Positions 44,108 through 53,474 of a DNA stretch of 64,000 nucleotides are shown here, one piece after another. The notes under the pieces are model-generated. The model did no database searches. It saw only the letters and a list, made by a program, of their open reading frames with translations, and had not been told where the DNA came from. The stretch spans positions 62,001 to 126,000 of the forward strand of contig JACKKG010000001.1 of NCBI GenBank assembly GCA_020637515.1, written 5' to 3'. The position numbers and the translations under genes were made by a program. How positions within the stretch are numbered: position 1 is the first letter of the stretch; each line of letters opens with the position of its first letter. Origin of the DNA: Rhodobacter sp. Lineage in GTDB: Bacteria; Pseudomonadota; Alphaproteobacteria; Rhodobacterales; Rhodobacteraceae.

Positions 44108-44815
44108 CTATTTGCCGGCCTGTGGCTGGCCGGCCGGATCGACAAAGACCACGGGCAGGGTGAATTCGGCGCGCTGGCCGCTGGCGCGGTCCACCACCTC
44201 GGTGCGCAGGGCATAGGCGCCGACCGCCCCCGACACGCGATAGGTGAGGTGAAAGAACCCGTCCAGCGGACTGCTGCGGCTGTCCAGTTGAATCGCGCCC
44301 ATCGGCACCAGGCTGTCGGTCATCTGCCGACCGTCCGGCGTTTCCAGCGTAAAGGCGACATCGAACAGCAACTGGTTCACGTTGCCAGGCCGCGGGGTCA
44401 GGGAAAAGCCGTAGACCTCGACATAGGCCTCGACCGGTTCGCCGGCCAGATAGACGTTGTCGGCGCGCGGCTGGAACATGCCGAAGCCCTCGGCCCGGCC
44501 CTGCGTCAGATGGGCGTTGGTCACGCCAAATCCGGTGGCTTGCGTGACCTGTCGCAGAAAGGCGCGACCGGCGGCATAGGCCTCGGCCCGCTGACCGGAG
44601 GCTAGCAGGGCCTCGATCCGTGCCGCGGCGTCCTGGAGCGGATGCGCCCCCTCGCCCGGCAACGCCTGCACCGGCATCGGCGCGACACCACCATACAACA
44701 GGCCCGCGGCCATTCCCGACGCACCTTGCTGCGCGCCCGCCGGCAACGGCAGGGCCGCCAGCAAGGCCACAAGGCCCAATCGGGACCGCAATGTCATCTT
44801 GGAAACCCGGCGCAT
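44108..44815 (-). CDS. Secreted protein of unknown function
   Basis: A 235-residue protein with a signal peptide (SRLGLVALLAALPLPAGAQQ, cut near residue 30). The mature part is helical at first and then predicted beta-rich (about 115-225), with no domain I recognise. Start at 44815 or at the ATG six codons later (44797). It is convergent with moaE, its stop 2 bp from that of moaE. Confidence 0.75.
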   Translation of the reverse strand: MRRVSKMTLRSRLGLVALLAALPLPAGAQQGASGMAAGLLYGGVAPMPVQALPGEGAHPLQDAAARIEALLASGQRAEAYAAGRAFLRQVTQATGFGVTNAHLTQGRAEGFGMFQPRADNVYLAGEPVEAYVEVYGFSLTPRPGNVNQLLFDVAFTLETPDGRQMTDSLVPMGAIQLDSRSSPLDGFFHLTYRVSGAVGAYALRTEVVDRASGQRAEFTLPVVFVDPAGQPQAGK

Positions 44816-44898
44816 CGGTCTCACGGTATCGTTGTCAGAGGGACACTCTGCCCGCGCGGGCCGCATCCGTCTAGGCCCGCTCGCGGCGATGTGTTCCG

Positions 44899-45219
44899 TC
44901 AGGCGCGGCCATGAAGCTGCTGGCGCAGCGTCTCGGCCTCGTGCCGGGAATCGCGCAGACCGTCCATGGCGGCGCGCAGCTCGGCCTGAAGCTGGGCGAT
45001 CTCGCGCGTCGTCTCGTCGTCGCGGTGATGGATATAGGCGATGGCCTGATCGCGCGTTTCCTCGGCCTCGTGCAGGGCGTGCGCCATGCGTTCGAGTTCG
45101 CCGAGATCGGCCTGCGTGACGCGGGTAAAGCGGTGGACCAGCCAGTTGGCGAACCAACCCAGCGCAAAGGCCAGCGTCAGCACGATGGCGGTCACGATGA
45201 CGAATTCGGTGCGGTTCAT
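44899..45219 (-). CDS. Membrane-anchored coiled-coil protein
   Basis: A 106-residue protein with one N-terminal membrane helix (about 7-28) and a long Glu/Arg/Leu-rich coiled coil (about 40-105). The gene starts 13 bp after the OmpA-family gene on the same strand, and this pairing suggests a shared envelope role, possibly structural. I do not recognise a named family. Confidence 0.75.
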   Translation of the reverse strand: MNRTEFVIVTAIVLTLAFALGWFANWLVHRFTRVTQADLGELERMAHALHEAEETRDQAIAYIHHRDDETTREIAQLQAELRAAMDGLRDSRHEAETLRQQLHGRA

Positions 45220-45231
45220 GACGGTCTCCGG

Positions 45232-47232
45232 TTACTCGTCGGCTGCGGCGGGGGCGGCGTCGGCCTGGTCTTCGTCCCCGCTGCCGACGGTGGGGGCGAC
45301 GTCCGCCGCGTCGGGCGCACCCGGGCGAGGACGGGGGCGCACGGTATCCGCGCCGGGGGTCTGGATCTCGAACGTGAGCTGCGCTTCCAGCGCCGGATCC
45401 AGCGGCTCGGGCGGCGCCTCGGGGCGGATCAGATGGAATTCGATACGGCGGTTGGCCTCGCGCCCGGCCTCGGTGCCGTTGTCAGCGATGGGATCGGCGG
45501 CGCCATAACCGCGCGCCACCAACGAGGCGACCAGGACCCGGCGCGCCAGCAGGGCGTTGATGACCGCCTCGGCCCGGGCCTGGCTGAGGTTGAGGTTGGT
45601 CTCCTCGCGGCCCTGGCTGTCGGTGTAACCCGCCACCTCGAACGGCAGTTCGCCGCATTCGTGCAACACGTCCGCGATCTGGTCGATGACCCGGCCCGAG
45701 GCCGTGTCGATCCGCGCCGAACCGGGGTCGAAATTGATCTTGGTTTCGGCCTGGATCGCCTGGATCCGCGCCTCGCAATTGTCGGGGGTCGGCGCATTGG
45801 CCACGGGGTCCAGGGCCTCGACATACTGGACGGTGGACTGGAACACCGCGTCCGCGCCCAGCCCCTGCACCACCGCCTGCGCGACCTGGTTGCGGACATC
45901 GGGATTGCCCGAATTGCCGGAAACACTGATCGTATCGGGGCGCACGCGCACGATGCCGTCATGCAGTTCCGACAGGGCCTCGACCCCGGTGAGCACGCGC
46001 AGCGCCCATCCTTGGGGCAGGTCGTCGGACAGGCGGGCGGCCATGTCCACGGCGCCGCGTCCGAACCGCGCGCCGGCCATCGCCTGCACCGCGTCGCGGA
46101 TGCGTTCGTCGGGCAGGCGCCCGGCGATGGTGACGCGGCCCTCGGCATCGAGCGTCAGCACCACCTCGGGCGCGGCGGTGTCGGCGGCGTCGGTCGCGGG
46201 CGCTTCCTGGTGCGAGGCGTCCAGGCTGAAGGCATCGGGCAGCGAGGTTTCCAGCCGCCCCACGGCGCGGTCATAGGCGGCCGCATCGACGGTGTGGGCG
46301 GCGACCAGGACCACCGTTCCATCGGAAATCGTCAGGCTGCCGTCGCCCAGCGCGGCCAGCGCCGCGATCGAGACCGCCGCGGCCTCGCCCCAGCGTGGCG
46401 AGGGGGCGCCCAGCGCCAGCGGACAATTCAGCCGCTGCGTGCCACCGGCCGCGACCAGCGCGTCGGCGATCGCGGTCTGCGCCGCGTCGGTATCGGCGGA
46501 ACAGGCCGTGACACGCAGCGCGCCGGCCTCGGCATCGACGCGCAACAGGAACGGCGCGGCGACCGGGCGCGGGGCGATCAGGTCCAGCGCCAGGACCTGC
46601 CCGCGGGGCGCGATCTCGCGCAGCGCGGCCTCGAGCGTGCGGCGCGCCTCGGCGCTGTCCACCAGCGCCTCGACCTCGATCCGGCCGGCCGAGACGGAAA
46701 TGCGGCCAACGCGGAACCGTTGCAGCGCCTCGACGGCAAAGGCCTCGGCCGCGACCCAGCCCCCCGGCACGGCGTAATCCGACGTTTGCAGCATGTCCTC
46801 GACACGGGCACCGGGCAGCGCCGCGGACAGCCGGTCGGTGATCGGATTGTCGCCCTCGTCGGCGGGCACCAGGCCGATGACGGAAATCTCGTCGCGATTG
46901 CGCATCACCTCGATGCGGAACACCGGCGCCACGACGGCGGCGTGGCGCGCCACGGCGATCGTTTCGCTGATGCGCGAGGCGTCCATCACCGCGCCCGCCA
47001 CCTGCAAGGCGCGGATGCGCGCGCTTTCGTCCGGCGCGCTGCCACCCAAGGTCACGTTCAACCCGTCCGGCTGGACGCTCACCCATGTCAGCCCTGCCTC
47101 GGTCATCGCGGCGCGCAAGGCGCTGGTGTTGCGATGCTCGACCAGGGTCGTCATCGCCATGGCCGCGCCCAGCGCAAGCAGGGCCGCAAGGACGAAGGCC
47201 GCCACCGAATAGAGCAAGGGTTTGTTGAACAT
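45232..47232 (-). CDS. OmpA family protein with BON-like domains
   Basis: A 666-residue protein: an N-terminal membrane helix (about 6-28), a long region with several BON-like repeats (for example 30-90 and again near 345-410), and a C-terminal OmpA domain (about 500-610) with NFDPGSARID, GYTDSQGREETNLNLSQ and NRRIEFHL, which binds peptidoglycan. A Pro/Ala/Asp-rich tail ends the protein. It likely links the envelope to the cell wall. The ATG at 47232 has AGGAAGG upstream. Confidence 0.9.
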   Translation of the reverse strand: MFNKPLLYSVAAFVLAALLALGAAMAMTTLVEHRNTSALRAAMTEAGLTWVSVQPDGLNVTLGGSAPDESARIRALQVAGAVMDASRISETIAVARHAAVVAPVFRIEVMRNRDEISVIGLVPADEGDNPITDRLSAALPGARVEDMLQTSDYAVPGGWVAAEAFAVEALQRFRVGRISVSAGRIEVEALVDSAEARRTLEAALREIAPRGQVLALDLIAPRPVAAPFLLRVDAEAGALRVTACSADTDAAQTAIADALVAAGGTQRLNCPLALGAPSPRWGEAAAVSIAALAALGDGSLTISDGTVVLVAAHTVDAAAYDRAVGRLETSLPDAFSLDASHQEAPATDAADTAAPEVVLTLDAEGRVTIAGRLPDERIRDAVQAMAGARFGRGAVDMAARLSDDLPQGWALRVLTGVEALSELHDGIVRVRPDTISVSGNSGNPDVRNQVAQAVVQGLGADAVFQSTVQYVEALDPVANAPTPDNCEARIQAIQAETKINFDPGSARIDTASGRVIDQIADVLHECGELPFEVAGYTDSQGREETNLNLSQARAEAVINALLARRVLVASLVARGYGAADPIADNGTEAGREANRRIEFHLIRPEAPPEPLDPALEAQLTFEIQTPGADTVRPRPRPGAPDAADVAPTVGSGDEDQADAAPAAADE

Positions 47233-47292
47233 GGGCCTTCCTGCGCGGTTGCCGGACGGATCTGACCTAGCCCCATGCGGGCGGCGATGCAA

Positions 47293-48279
47293 TCAGACCA
47301 GAAGCGCGGCGGCGAAAATCAGCACAACGATCAACCCGGCGTCGCGATTCGAATGGAACAGTTTGAGACACAAGGCGGAATCGTTGATGTTCAGCCGCCC
47401 GAGCTGCCAGTTCATATGCGCGCCAAAGGCCCATGCTCCCGCCAATGTGAGCGACAGGCGCAACGGTTCGGCAAGCGGCGCCAGCGCATAGATGATCGCC
47501 AGCGACATCAGCACGACCGACACCACCAGGAACCCCCTGAGCCAGTTCTCGCTGTTGTCGCCGAACAGCCGCGCGGTGGACTTGACGCCGATCAGCGCGT
47601 CGTCCTCGCGGTCCTGGTGGGCATAGATGGTGTCGTAGAACAGCGTCCAGGCGATCCCGGCGAGGTAGAGAACCACCGCCGGCCAGTCCAGCGCGCCGGT
47701 CTGCGCCGTCCAGGCCAGCAGGGCGCCCCAGTTGAACGCCAGCCCCAGAAAGACCTGCGGCCACCAGGTGAAGCGTTTCGCAAAGGGATAGATCGCCACC
47801 GGCAACAGCGACAGCACCCCCAGCCAGATCGCGGCGGCGTTGAAGGTCAGCAGCAGCAGGAACCCGGCCAGCGCCTGGATACCCATCCACATCAGCGCCT
47901 CGCGCACGGTGACCGCCCCGGCCGCCAGCGGCCGGTTGCGCGTGCGTTCGACCAGCGGGTCGATGTCGCGGTCGGTGATGTCGTTCCAGGTGCAGCCCGC
48001 GCCGCGCATCAGGAAGGCACCCAGCGCGCAGGCGATCATGATCCACAGCGTATGCGCGCCCGCCGTTTCGGGATGCGCCAGCGCCCCCAGCAAGGCCCCC
48101 CACCAGCAGGGCAGCAGCAGCAGCCAGGTGCCGATCGGCCGGTCGGCGCGGCTGAGCCGCAGGTAGGGGCGCAATTCGTCCGGCGCCCGGGTATCGACCC
48201 AGTTCCCTTCGACCCGGTCGGCGATCGGCCGGTCGGACGCGGGCCTGTCACCCTCTGGTCTTTGGTTGTCGCCGGTCAT
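47293..48279 (-). CDS. ubiA: 4-hydroxybenzoate polyprenyltransferase
   Basis: Attaches the polyprenyl tail to 4-hydroxybenzoate in ubiquinone synthesis. The 328-residue membrane protein has both aspartate-rich motifs: NDITDRDIDPLVERTRNRPL (about 97-117) and YDTIYAHQDREDD (about 215-227). It is divergent from rsmE with only 12 bp between start codons. Confidence 0.95.
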   Translation of the reverse strand: MTGDNQRPEGDRPASDRPIADRVEGNWVDTRAPDELRPYLRLSRADRPIGTWLLLLPCWWGALLGALAHPETAGAHTLWIMIACALGAFLMRGAGCTWNDITDRDIDPLVERTRNRPLAAGAVTVREALMWMGIQALAGFLLLLTFNAAAIWLGVLSLLPVAIYPFAKRFTWWPQVFLGLAFNWGALLAWTAQTGALDWPAVVLYLAGIAWTLFYDTIYAHQDREDDALIGVKSTARLFGDNSENWLRGFLVVSVVLMSLAIIYALAPLAEPLRLSLTLAGAWAFGAHMNWQLGRLNINDSALCLKLFHSNRDAGLIVVLIFAAALLV

Positions 48280-48291
48280 ACAGTTTCGTCC

Positions 48292-49044
48292 ATGCCCGAG
48301 AGTCTGCCCCGAAACGATCCCCGCCCCAAGGTGCGCCTTTTTCTAGAGCAAGCTCTGGGGGCAGGGCAACACGTTCCCTTGACGCAGGACCAGGCGCATT
48401 ACCTGGGCAACGTCTTGCGCCTGACCGACGGGGCCGAGATCGCGGTGTTCAACGGCACCCAGGGCGAATGGCGTGCGCGCATCGACCAGTTGGGCAAGCG
48501 GGGCGGGACTGTCGTCTGCGTCGATCCCGTCGCACCGCAGCGCGACCCGCCGGACCTGTGGCTGATCTTCGCACCGATCAAGAAGGCGCGGACGGATTTC
48601 ATCGTCGAAAAGGCGGTCGAGCTGGGCGCGGCCCGCATCCTGCCCGTGCAGACCGATTTCACCAATTCCGAACGCATCCGCCGCGACCGGCTTCAAGCCC
48701 ACGCGATCGAGGCCGCCGAGCAGTCGGCCGGAACCTTCGTCCCCGAGGTGAGCGAGCTGCAACCCCTGTCGCGGTTGCTGTCCGGCTGGCCCGAAGGGCG
48801 CGCATTGTGGTGGGCGGACGAAGGGCTGGCCGGGGCCGATGCAACCGGGCTGGCCGACCCGGCCCCGCCGCCCGCGGCGATCCTGATCGGGCCCGAGGGC
48901 GGCTTTTCGCCGGCCGAACGCGCGCGCCTGACCGCGCTGCCATTCATTCGCCGCCTGTCGCTGGGGCCGCGCATCTTGCGCGCGGACACCGCCGCGGTCG
49001 CGGCGCTGACGCTGTGGCAGGCGCGCCATGGCGACTGGGGCTGA
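48292..49044 (+). CDS. rsmE: 16S rRNA (uracil-1498-N3)-methyltransferase
   Basis: Methylates U1498 of 16S rRNA. The 250-residue SPOUT-family protein has an N-terminal PUA-like region and the knot motifs LIGPEGGFSPAER and LSLGPRILRADTA. The ATG at 48292 is the family start. A small membrane gene and gshA follow on the same strand. Confidence 0.95.
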   Translation: MPESLPRNDPRPKVRLFLEQALGAGQHVPLTQDQAHYLGNVLRLTDGAEIAVFNGTQGEWRARIDQLGKRGGTVVCVDPVAPQRDPPDLWLIFAPIKKARTDFIVEKAVELGAARILPVQTDFTNSERIRRDRLQAHAIEAAEQSAGTFVPEVSELQPLSRLLSGWPEGRALWWADEGLAGADATGLADPAPPPAAILIGPEGGFSPAERARLTALPFIRRLSLGPRILRADTAAVAALTLWQARHGDWG

Positions 49045-49050
49045 GCGCCG

Positions 49051-49566
49051 ATGGCCGGCTTCCTGCGCCCCCAGGCCCGCGCCGCGCTTGCCCGCTGGGC
49101 CGAAACCGGCATCGCGCTGGCGGTGACGGGGCTGGGCGCCTGGTGGGCGTGGACCGGGCTGGGGCTGCTGCGCTGGGGCGCCATCGCGCTGGCCGTGATC
49201 GGCGCCGCGCTGACCTTTGGCGCCGTGCAGCGCGCGCGCTTCCATCGGCCGGGCCAGGCGCCCGGTCTGGTCGAGCTGGACGAGGGCGAGGTGCGCTATC
49301 TCGGTCCACGCGGCGGCGGCGTGCTGGCGCTGGACCGGATGGCCTCGTTGTCGATCAGCGCCGACCGCCGGTTCTGGCTGGCGGAATCGCTCGATGGTGG
49401 CATTCTCGCCGTGCCCTGCACCGCCCAGGGCAGCGAGGTTCTGTTCGACGCCTTTTCCACCCTTCCCGGCCTGGACATGGAGCGCCTGCTGCGACTCGCC
49501 GCCCAGCCCCCCGGCGAGCGGGCGCAAACGATCTGGCAGCGGCGCGCATTGCACCTCTTGACTTGA
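49051..49566 (+). CDS. Membrane protein of unknown function
   Basis: A 171-residue protein with two N-terminal membrane helices (about 20-58) and a soluble domain (about 75-171) containing WLAESLDGGILAVP. No family is recognised with confidence. It starts 6 bp after rsmE and precedes gshA by 55 bp, so it probably belongs to the same transcript. Confidence 0.78.
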   Translation: MAGFLRPQARAALARWAETGIALAVTGLGAWWAWTGLGLLRWGAIALAVIGAALTFGAVQRARFHRPGQAPGLVELDEGEVRYLGPRGGGVLALDRMASLSISADRRFWLAESLDGGILAVPCTAQGSEVLFDAFSTLPGLDMERLLRLAAQPPGERAQTIWQRRALHLLT

Positions 49567-49621
49567 CCCGCCCCGCGCGACAGGTCTGGGGTCCAATTTG
49601 TCATCCCGGAGCACCCTTGCC

Positions 49622-50992
49622 ATGTCCATCCCCCAATCCGGCGGCGGGCCGATCGAGCATCGCGACCAGTTGGCCGAATACCTTGCTTCGGGGTGCAAAC
49701 CGGCCAGCGACTGGCGCATCGGCACCGAGCACGAGAAGTTCGGCTACTGCAAGGACAGCCTGAAACCCCTGCCTTACGCGGGCGAACATTCGATCCTCAG
49801 CGTGCTGGAGGGGTTGCGCGACCGCTACGGCTGGCAGCCGGTGCTGGAAGGCGACAAGCTGATCGGCCTGACGCTGAACGGCGCCAACGTCAGCCTGGAG
49901 CCGGGCGGCCAACTGGAGCTGTCGGGCGCCCCTCTGGAATCGATCCACCAGACCTGCGACGAGGTGAACGAACACCTGCGCGAGGTGAAATCCATCGCCG
50001 ACGGGATCGGTGTCGGGTTCATCGGCCTGGGTGCGGCACCGATCTGGACGCATGACGACATGCCGCTCATGCCCAAGGGGCGCTACCGGCTGATGGACAA
50101 CTACATGCAGACCGTCGGCACCCATGGCACGCAGATGATGCGGCGCACCTGCACGGTTCAGGTGAACCTCGACTTTGCGTCCGAGGCCGACATGGTGCAG
50201 AAGTTCCGCGTGGCGCTGGCGCTGCAACCGGTGGCAACGGCGCTCTTTGCCAATTCGCCGTTTTTCGAGGGCAAGCCGAACGGCCACAAGTCCTGGCGCT
50301 CGCGCATCTGGCGCGATCTGGACCCGGCGCGCACCGGCACCCTGCCCTTCGCCTTCGAGGACGGCATGGGGTTCGAACGCTATGTGGATTACGCGCTCGA
50401 TGTGCCGATGTATTTCGTCTATCGCGACGGCAAGTATATCAACGCTCTCGGCCAGTCGTTCCGCGATTTCCTGAACGGTCGGCTGCCCGCGTTGCCGGGC
50501 GAGGTGCCGACCCTCAGCGACTGGGCCGATCACCTGACCACCATCTTCCCCGAGGCACGGCTGAAGAAATACCTGGAAATGCGCGGCGCCGACGCCGGCC
50601 AGTGGCGCAGGCTCTGCGCGCTGCCGGCGCTGTGGGTCGGGATGCTCTATGACCAGACGGCGCTGGATGCGGCCTGGGACCTGTGCAAGCACTGGGACGC
50701 CGAAACCCGCGAGGCCCTGCGCGTCGCGGCCAGTGTGGACGGGCTACAGGCCGAAACCCACGGCGTGCGGATGCTGGACCTCGCGCGCGAGGCGGTGGCA
50801 ATCGCCGAAACCGGGCTCAAGGCCCGGGCCCGTCCGGGTGCGGGCGGGCTGCTGCCCGACGAGACCCACTTCCTGAACGCGTTGAAGGAAAGCGTCGAGA
50901 CCGGCATGGCCCCGGCGGACGAACTTTTGCAGCATTACCGCGATGACTGGCACAGCGATCTGACCCGGATCTACCAGCAATTTGCCTATTGA
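49622..50992 (+). CDS. gshA: Glutamate-cysteine ligase (plant/alphaproteobacterial type)
   Basis: First enzyme of glutathione synthesis. The 456-residue protein is of the GCS2/plant type: GTEHEKFGYCKDSLKPLPY near the N-terminus, GGQLELSGAPLESIHQT, and the RRTCTVQVNLDF motif. The ATG at 49622 begins the conserved sequence. A 10-bp GC stem follows its stop. Confidence 0.95.
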   Translation: MSIPQSGGGPIEHRDQLAEYLASGCKPASDWRIGTEHEKFGYCKDSLKPLPYAGEHSILSVLEGLRDRYGWQPVLEGDKLIGLTLNGANVSLEPGGQLELSGAPLESIHQTCDEVNEHLREVKSIADGIGVGFIGLGAAPIWTHDDMPLMPKGRYRLMDNYMQTVGTHGTQMMRRTCTVQVNLDFASEADMVQKFRVALALQPVATALFANSPFFEGKPNGHKSWRSRIWRDLDPARTGTLPFAFEDGMGFERYVDYALDVPMYFVYRDGKYINALGQSFRDFLNGRLPALPGEVPTLSDWADHLTTIFPEARLKKYLEMRGADAGQWRRLCALPALWVGMLYDQTALDAAWDLCKHWDAETREALRVAASVDGLQAETHGVRMLDLAREAVAIAETGLKARARPGAGGLLPDETHFLNALKESVETGMAPADELLQHYRDDWHSDLTRIYQQFAY

Positions 50993-50999
50993 ACCGGGT

Positions 51000-51023
51000 C
51001 CGGGCGGCGACCGCGCCGCCCGG
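51000..51023. terminator. Hairpin between gshA and the DUF805 gene
   Basis: A 10-bp perfect stem (CCGGGCGGCG with CGCCGCCCGG) with an ACCG loop, 8 bases after the gshA stop and 13 bases from the convergent DUF805 stop. It lacks a T run, so termination strength is uncertain. Confidence 0.5.
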
Positions 51024-51035
51024 CACCCTGACGGG

Positions 51036-51404
51036 TCACATGCGCTTGGGGTTCGGACCGAACATGTTGTCACCCGGCTCGCTGTCGCGGATGTAGAAGA
51101 ACAGCAGCACCACAAATCCCAGCAACGGGATCAGCATCAGCAACAGCCACCACCCCGAATAGCCGATGTCGTGCAACCGGCGCACGCTGACCGCCAGCGA
51201 CGGCACGAAGGTGGCCAGCGAAAACAGCCCGCCCAGCACGCCGATGTTGCCGTGCCCGCCGAACAGCATGGAATCGACCAGCCCCAGAACCAGATTCGCG
51301 ATGATGATGGCCAGCACATACCACCAGAACTCCGAGCGCTGCGCGCGCCCCGAAAAGGTGGCGTATTTCTGAAAGCAGGTCTGAACCGCGGTTTGAAAGT
51401 CCAT
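51036..51404 (-). CDS. DUF805 family membrane protein
   Basis: A 122-residue protein with three to four helices. It begins MDFQTAVQTCFQKYATFSGRA and contains FWWYVLA and VRRLHDIGYSGWWLL, the DUF805 signature. Function unknown. The ATG at 51404 has AAGGGA upstream; the frame continues to a weaker Met 21 codons earlier. Confidence 0.9.
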   Translation of the reverse strand: MDFQTAVQTCFQKYATFSGRAQRSEFWWYVLAIIIANLVLGLVDSMLFGGHGNIGVLGGLFSLATFVPSLAVSVRRLHDIGYSGWWLLLMLIPLLGFVVLLFFYIRDSEPGDNMFGPNPKRM

Positions 51405-51521
51405 GACAAAAGGTCCCTTGGTGGAAAAAACAAACGAACCGCGCCAAGTGTATTTTGACGCGGCCAAATAGCAACGGGATTTTCACGCCCGCCGGGTCAC
51501 GCCCCCCGACTGCGGCGCAAC

Positions 51522-51560
51522 GAAAAAGGCCGCGACGGGGGAAACCGTCGCGGCCTTTTC
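51522..51560 (-). terminator. Strong terminator after the DEAD-box helicase gene
   Basis: A 16-bp stem (GAAAAGGCCGCGACGG with CCGTCGCGGCCTTTTC) and 6-base loop, ending in five T on the minus strand, 32 bases after the helicase stop. Confidence 0.85.
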
Positions 51561-51591
51561 CATGGCGTGGCGGAACAGCGCCCGGGGCGGA

Positions 51592-53151
51592 TCAGCCCGC
51601 CTTGGCGCGGAATTCCCGCATCAGGAAATCGGGGACATGATCGCCCATGCCGACCACGGGCTGATCGTCGCGCGGGCCGCGTTCGCGGCGGCCCCGACCG
51701 CGCTTGTCGTCGCGCTTGTCGTCGCGCCGGTCGTTCTGGCGGTCGTTCTGGCGGTCGTCGCGCGCCTCGTCTCGCTGGGGCGCGGGGGCTTCGACCGGGG
51801 CGGCCTCGACCACGGCGACCACGGCGACTTCGGCCGCCTCGATCGCCGGGGTTTCGACGGGCTTCTCGCGCCGGCGGCTTCCACGCTCGCCGCGGTCCCC
51901 CCGTTCGCCCCGTTCGCTGCGCTCACCGCGCTTGCGGTCACCGCGCGCCGGTCTCTCGGTTCGCTCGGGCCGCGACGCGGCCTCGGCGGCGGCTTCGGCG
52001 AAGCCTTCGGGCGCCACACCGCGCGGCAGTTGCCGTTGCAGCAGGTGCTCGATCGCGGCCAGATACTTGTCGTCCGAGGGCGTCGAGATGGTGAAGGCCT
52101 TGCCCTTGCGCCCGGCGCGCCCGGTGCGGCCGATGCGGTGCACATAGTCCTCGGAATGGGACGGCACGTCAAAGTTGAAGACGTGGCTCACGGCCGGAAT
52201 GTCCAGGCCGCGCGCCGCCACATCCGAGGCGACCAGCAGCCGGACCGTGCCGTCACGGAACCCGTCCAGCGTGCGGGTGCGCACCGACTGGTCCAGGTCG
52301 CCATGGATGGGCGATGCGTCGAACCCGTGCTTTTTCAGCGACTTGGCCACCACGTCCACATCAATCTTGCGGTTGCAGAAGATGATGGCGTTGGTGCAGG
52401 CGTCACCTTCAGAGGCGATGAGCGCGCGCAGCATGGCGCGTTTCTCGCTGAAGGCGCGGTCGCGGCGCGTCGGCGTCAGCTCGATCAGTTGCTGTTCGAT
52501 CGTCTCGGCGGTGGTCGCCTGGCGCGCGACCTCGACCCGGGCCGGGTTCGACAGGAACATGTTGGTGATGCGCTCGATCTCGGGCGCCATGGTGGCCGAA
52601 AAGAACAACGTCTGCCGGGTGAAGGGCGTCAATTGGAAGATCCGCTCGATATCGGGGATGAACCCCATGTCGAGCATCCGGTCGGCTTCGTCCACGACCA
52701 TCACCTCGACCCCGGTCAGCAAAAGCTTGCCGCGCTCGAAATGGTCGAGCAGGCGACCCGGGGTGGCGATCAGCACATCGACACCGCGGTCGATCAGCTT
52801 GTCCTGTTCGGCAAAGGACACACCGCCGATCAGCAACGCCTTGGTCAGCTTGGTGTGCTTGGCGTAGACATCGAAATTCTCGGCGACCTGCGCGGCCAGT
52901 TCGCGCGTCGGCGCCAGAACCAGCGACCGCGGCATCCGCGCCCGCGCCCGTCCGCGCGACAGGCGCGTGATCAGCGGCAGCGTGAACGAGGCCGTCTTGC
53001 CCGTGCCCGTCTGGGCAATGCCCAGAACGTCGCGGCCGGTCAGGGCCTCGGGTATGGCCTGGGCCTGGATCGGTGTGGGGGTTTCATAGCCGGCTTCGGC
53101 GATGGCTTTCAGGACCTTGGGGTCCAGCTTCAAATCGGAAAAAGTGGTCAT
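51592..53151 (-). CDS. DEAD-box ATP-dependent RNA helicase
   Basis: Unwinds RNA duplexes, probably in ribosome assembly or cold adaptation (RhlE-like). The 519-residue protein has the Q motif (YETPTPIQAQAIPEALTG), AQTGTGKT, PTRELA, VDEADRML, SAT, and HRIGRTGRAGRKG. The last ~130 residues are a disordered, highly charged Arg/Asp/Glu-rich tail with RGDRKRGERSERGERGDRGE-like repeats, typical of RNA-binding tails. ATG at 53151. Homology alone does not fix which of several RhlE/CsdA-type helicases it is. Confidence 0.95.
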   Translation of the reverse strand: MTTFSDLKLDPKVLKAIAEAGYETPTPIQAQAIPEALTGRDVLGIAQTGTGKTASFTLPLITRLSRGRARARMPRSLVLAPTRELAAQVAENFDVYAKHTKLTKALLIGGVSFAEQDKLIDRGVDVLIATPGRLLDHFERGKLLLTGVEVMVVDEADRMLDMGFIPDIERIFQLTPFTRQTLFFSATMAPEIERITNMFLSNPARVEVARQATTAETIEQQLIELTPTRRDRAFSEKRAMLRALIASEGDACTNAIIFCNRKIDVDVVAKSLKKHGFDASPIHGDLDQSVRTRTLDGFRDGTVRLLVASDVAARGLDIPAVSHVFNFDVPSHSEDYVHRIGRTGRAGRKGKAFTISTPSDDKYLAAIEHLLQRQLPRGVAPEGFAEAAAEAASRPERTERPARGDRKRGERSERGERGDRGERGSRRREKPVETPAIEAAEVAVVAVVEAAPVEAPAPQRDEARDDRQNDRQNDRRDDKRDDKRGRGRRERGPRDDQPVVGMGDHVPDFLMREFRAKAG

Positions 53152-53474
53152 TCGCGTCCGTGATTTGCGGCGTCGGGCCGCAATAAAATGATGGGACGCC
53201 CTGTTTTCGCGCCCCGCGGCGATCGGCCTTGTCCGTGCGACTCGCACAGGCTGGTAGGGGCGCCCTAGCGCATTTCCCGACAACGGTCAATCTGGATAGG
53301 GGGTTTCGCCCCTTTCCCGGGGCGATTCCGCGCGAATTGGGGCGAAACCGTGACCGGCGGCGCCGCGGTGCCTTGGTTAATCCGCAATTAACCTTCATTT
53401 CGCCCCACCGCGTCCCAAAGCCGACCGCAATCGGGCGCCAGAACAGGATCATCCAATCCACAGGACACCCTGTC
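53152..53474. other. 323-bp divergent gap, helicase / diguanylate cyclase
   Basis: No gene is seen. It holds a perfect CtrA-type box at 53377-53392 about 83 bp before the cyclase ATG. Promoters are not obvious. Confidence 0.6.
53377..53392 (+). promoter_or_regulatory. Perfect CtrA-type box upstream of the diguanylate cyclase
   Basis: TTAA, seven bases, TTAAC matches the CtrA consensus TTAA-N7-TTAAC exactly. The surrounding sequence is also a perfect 7-bp palindrome (GGTTAAT, 5 bases, ATTAACC at 53375-53393). It is 83 bp upstream of the cyclase start. Confidence 0.65.
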
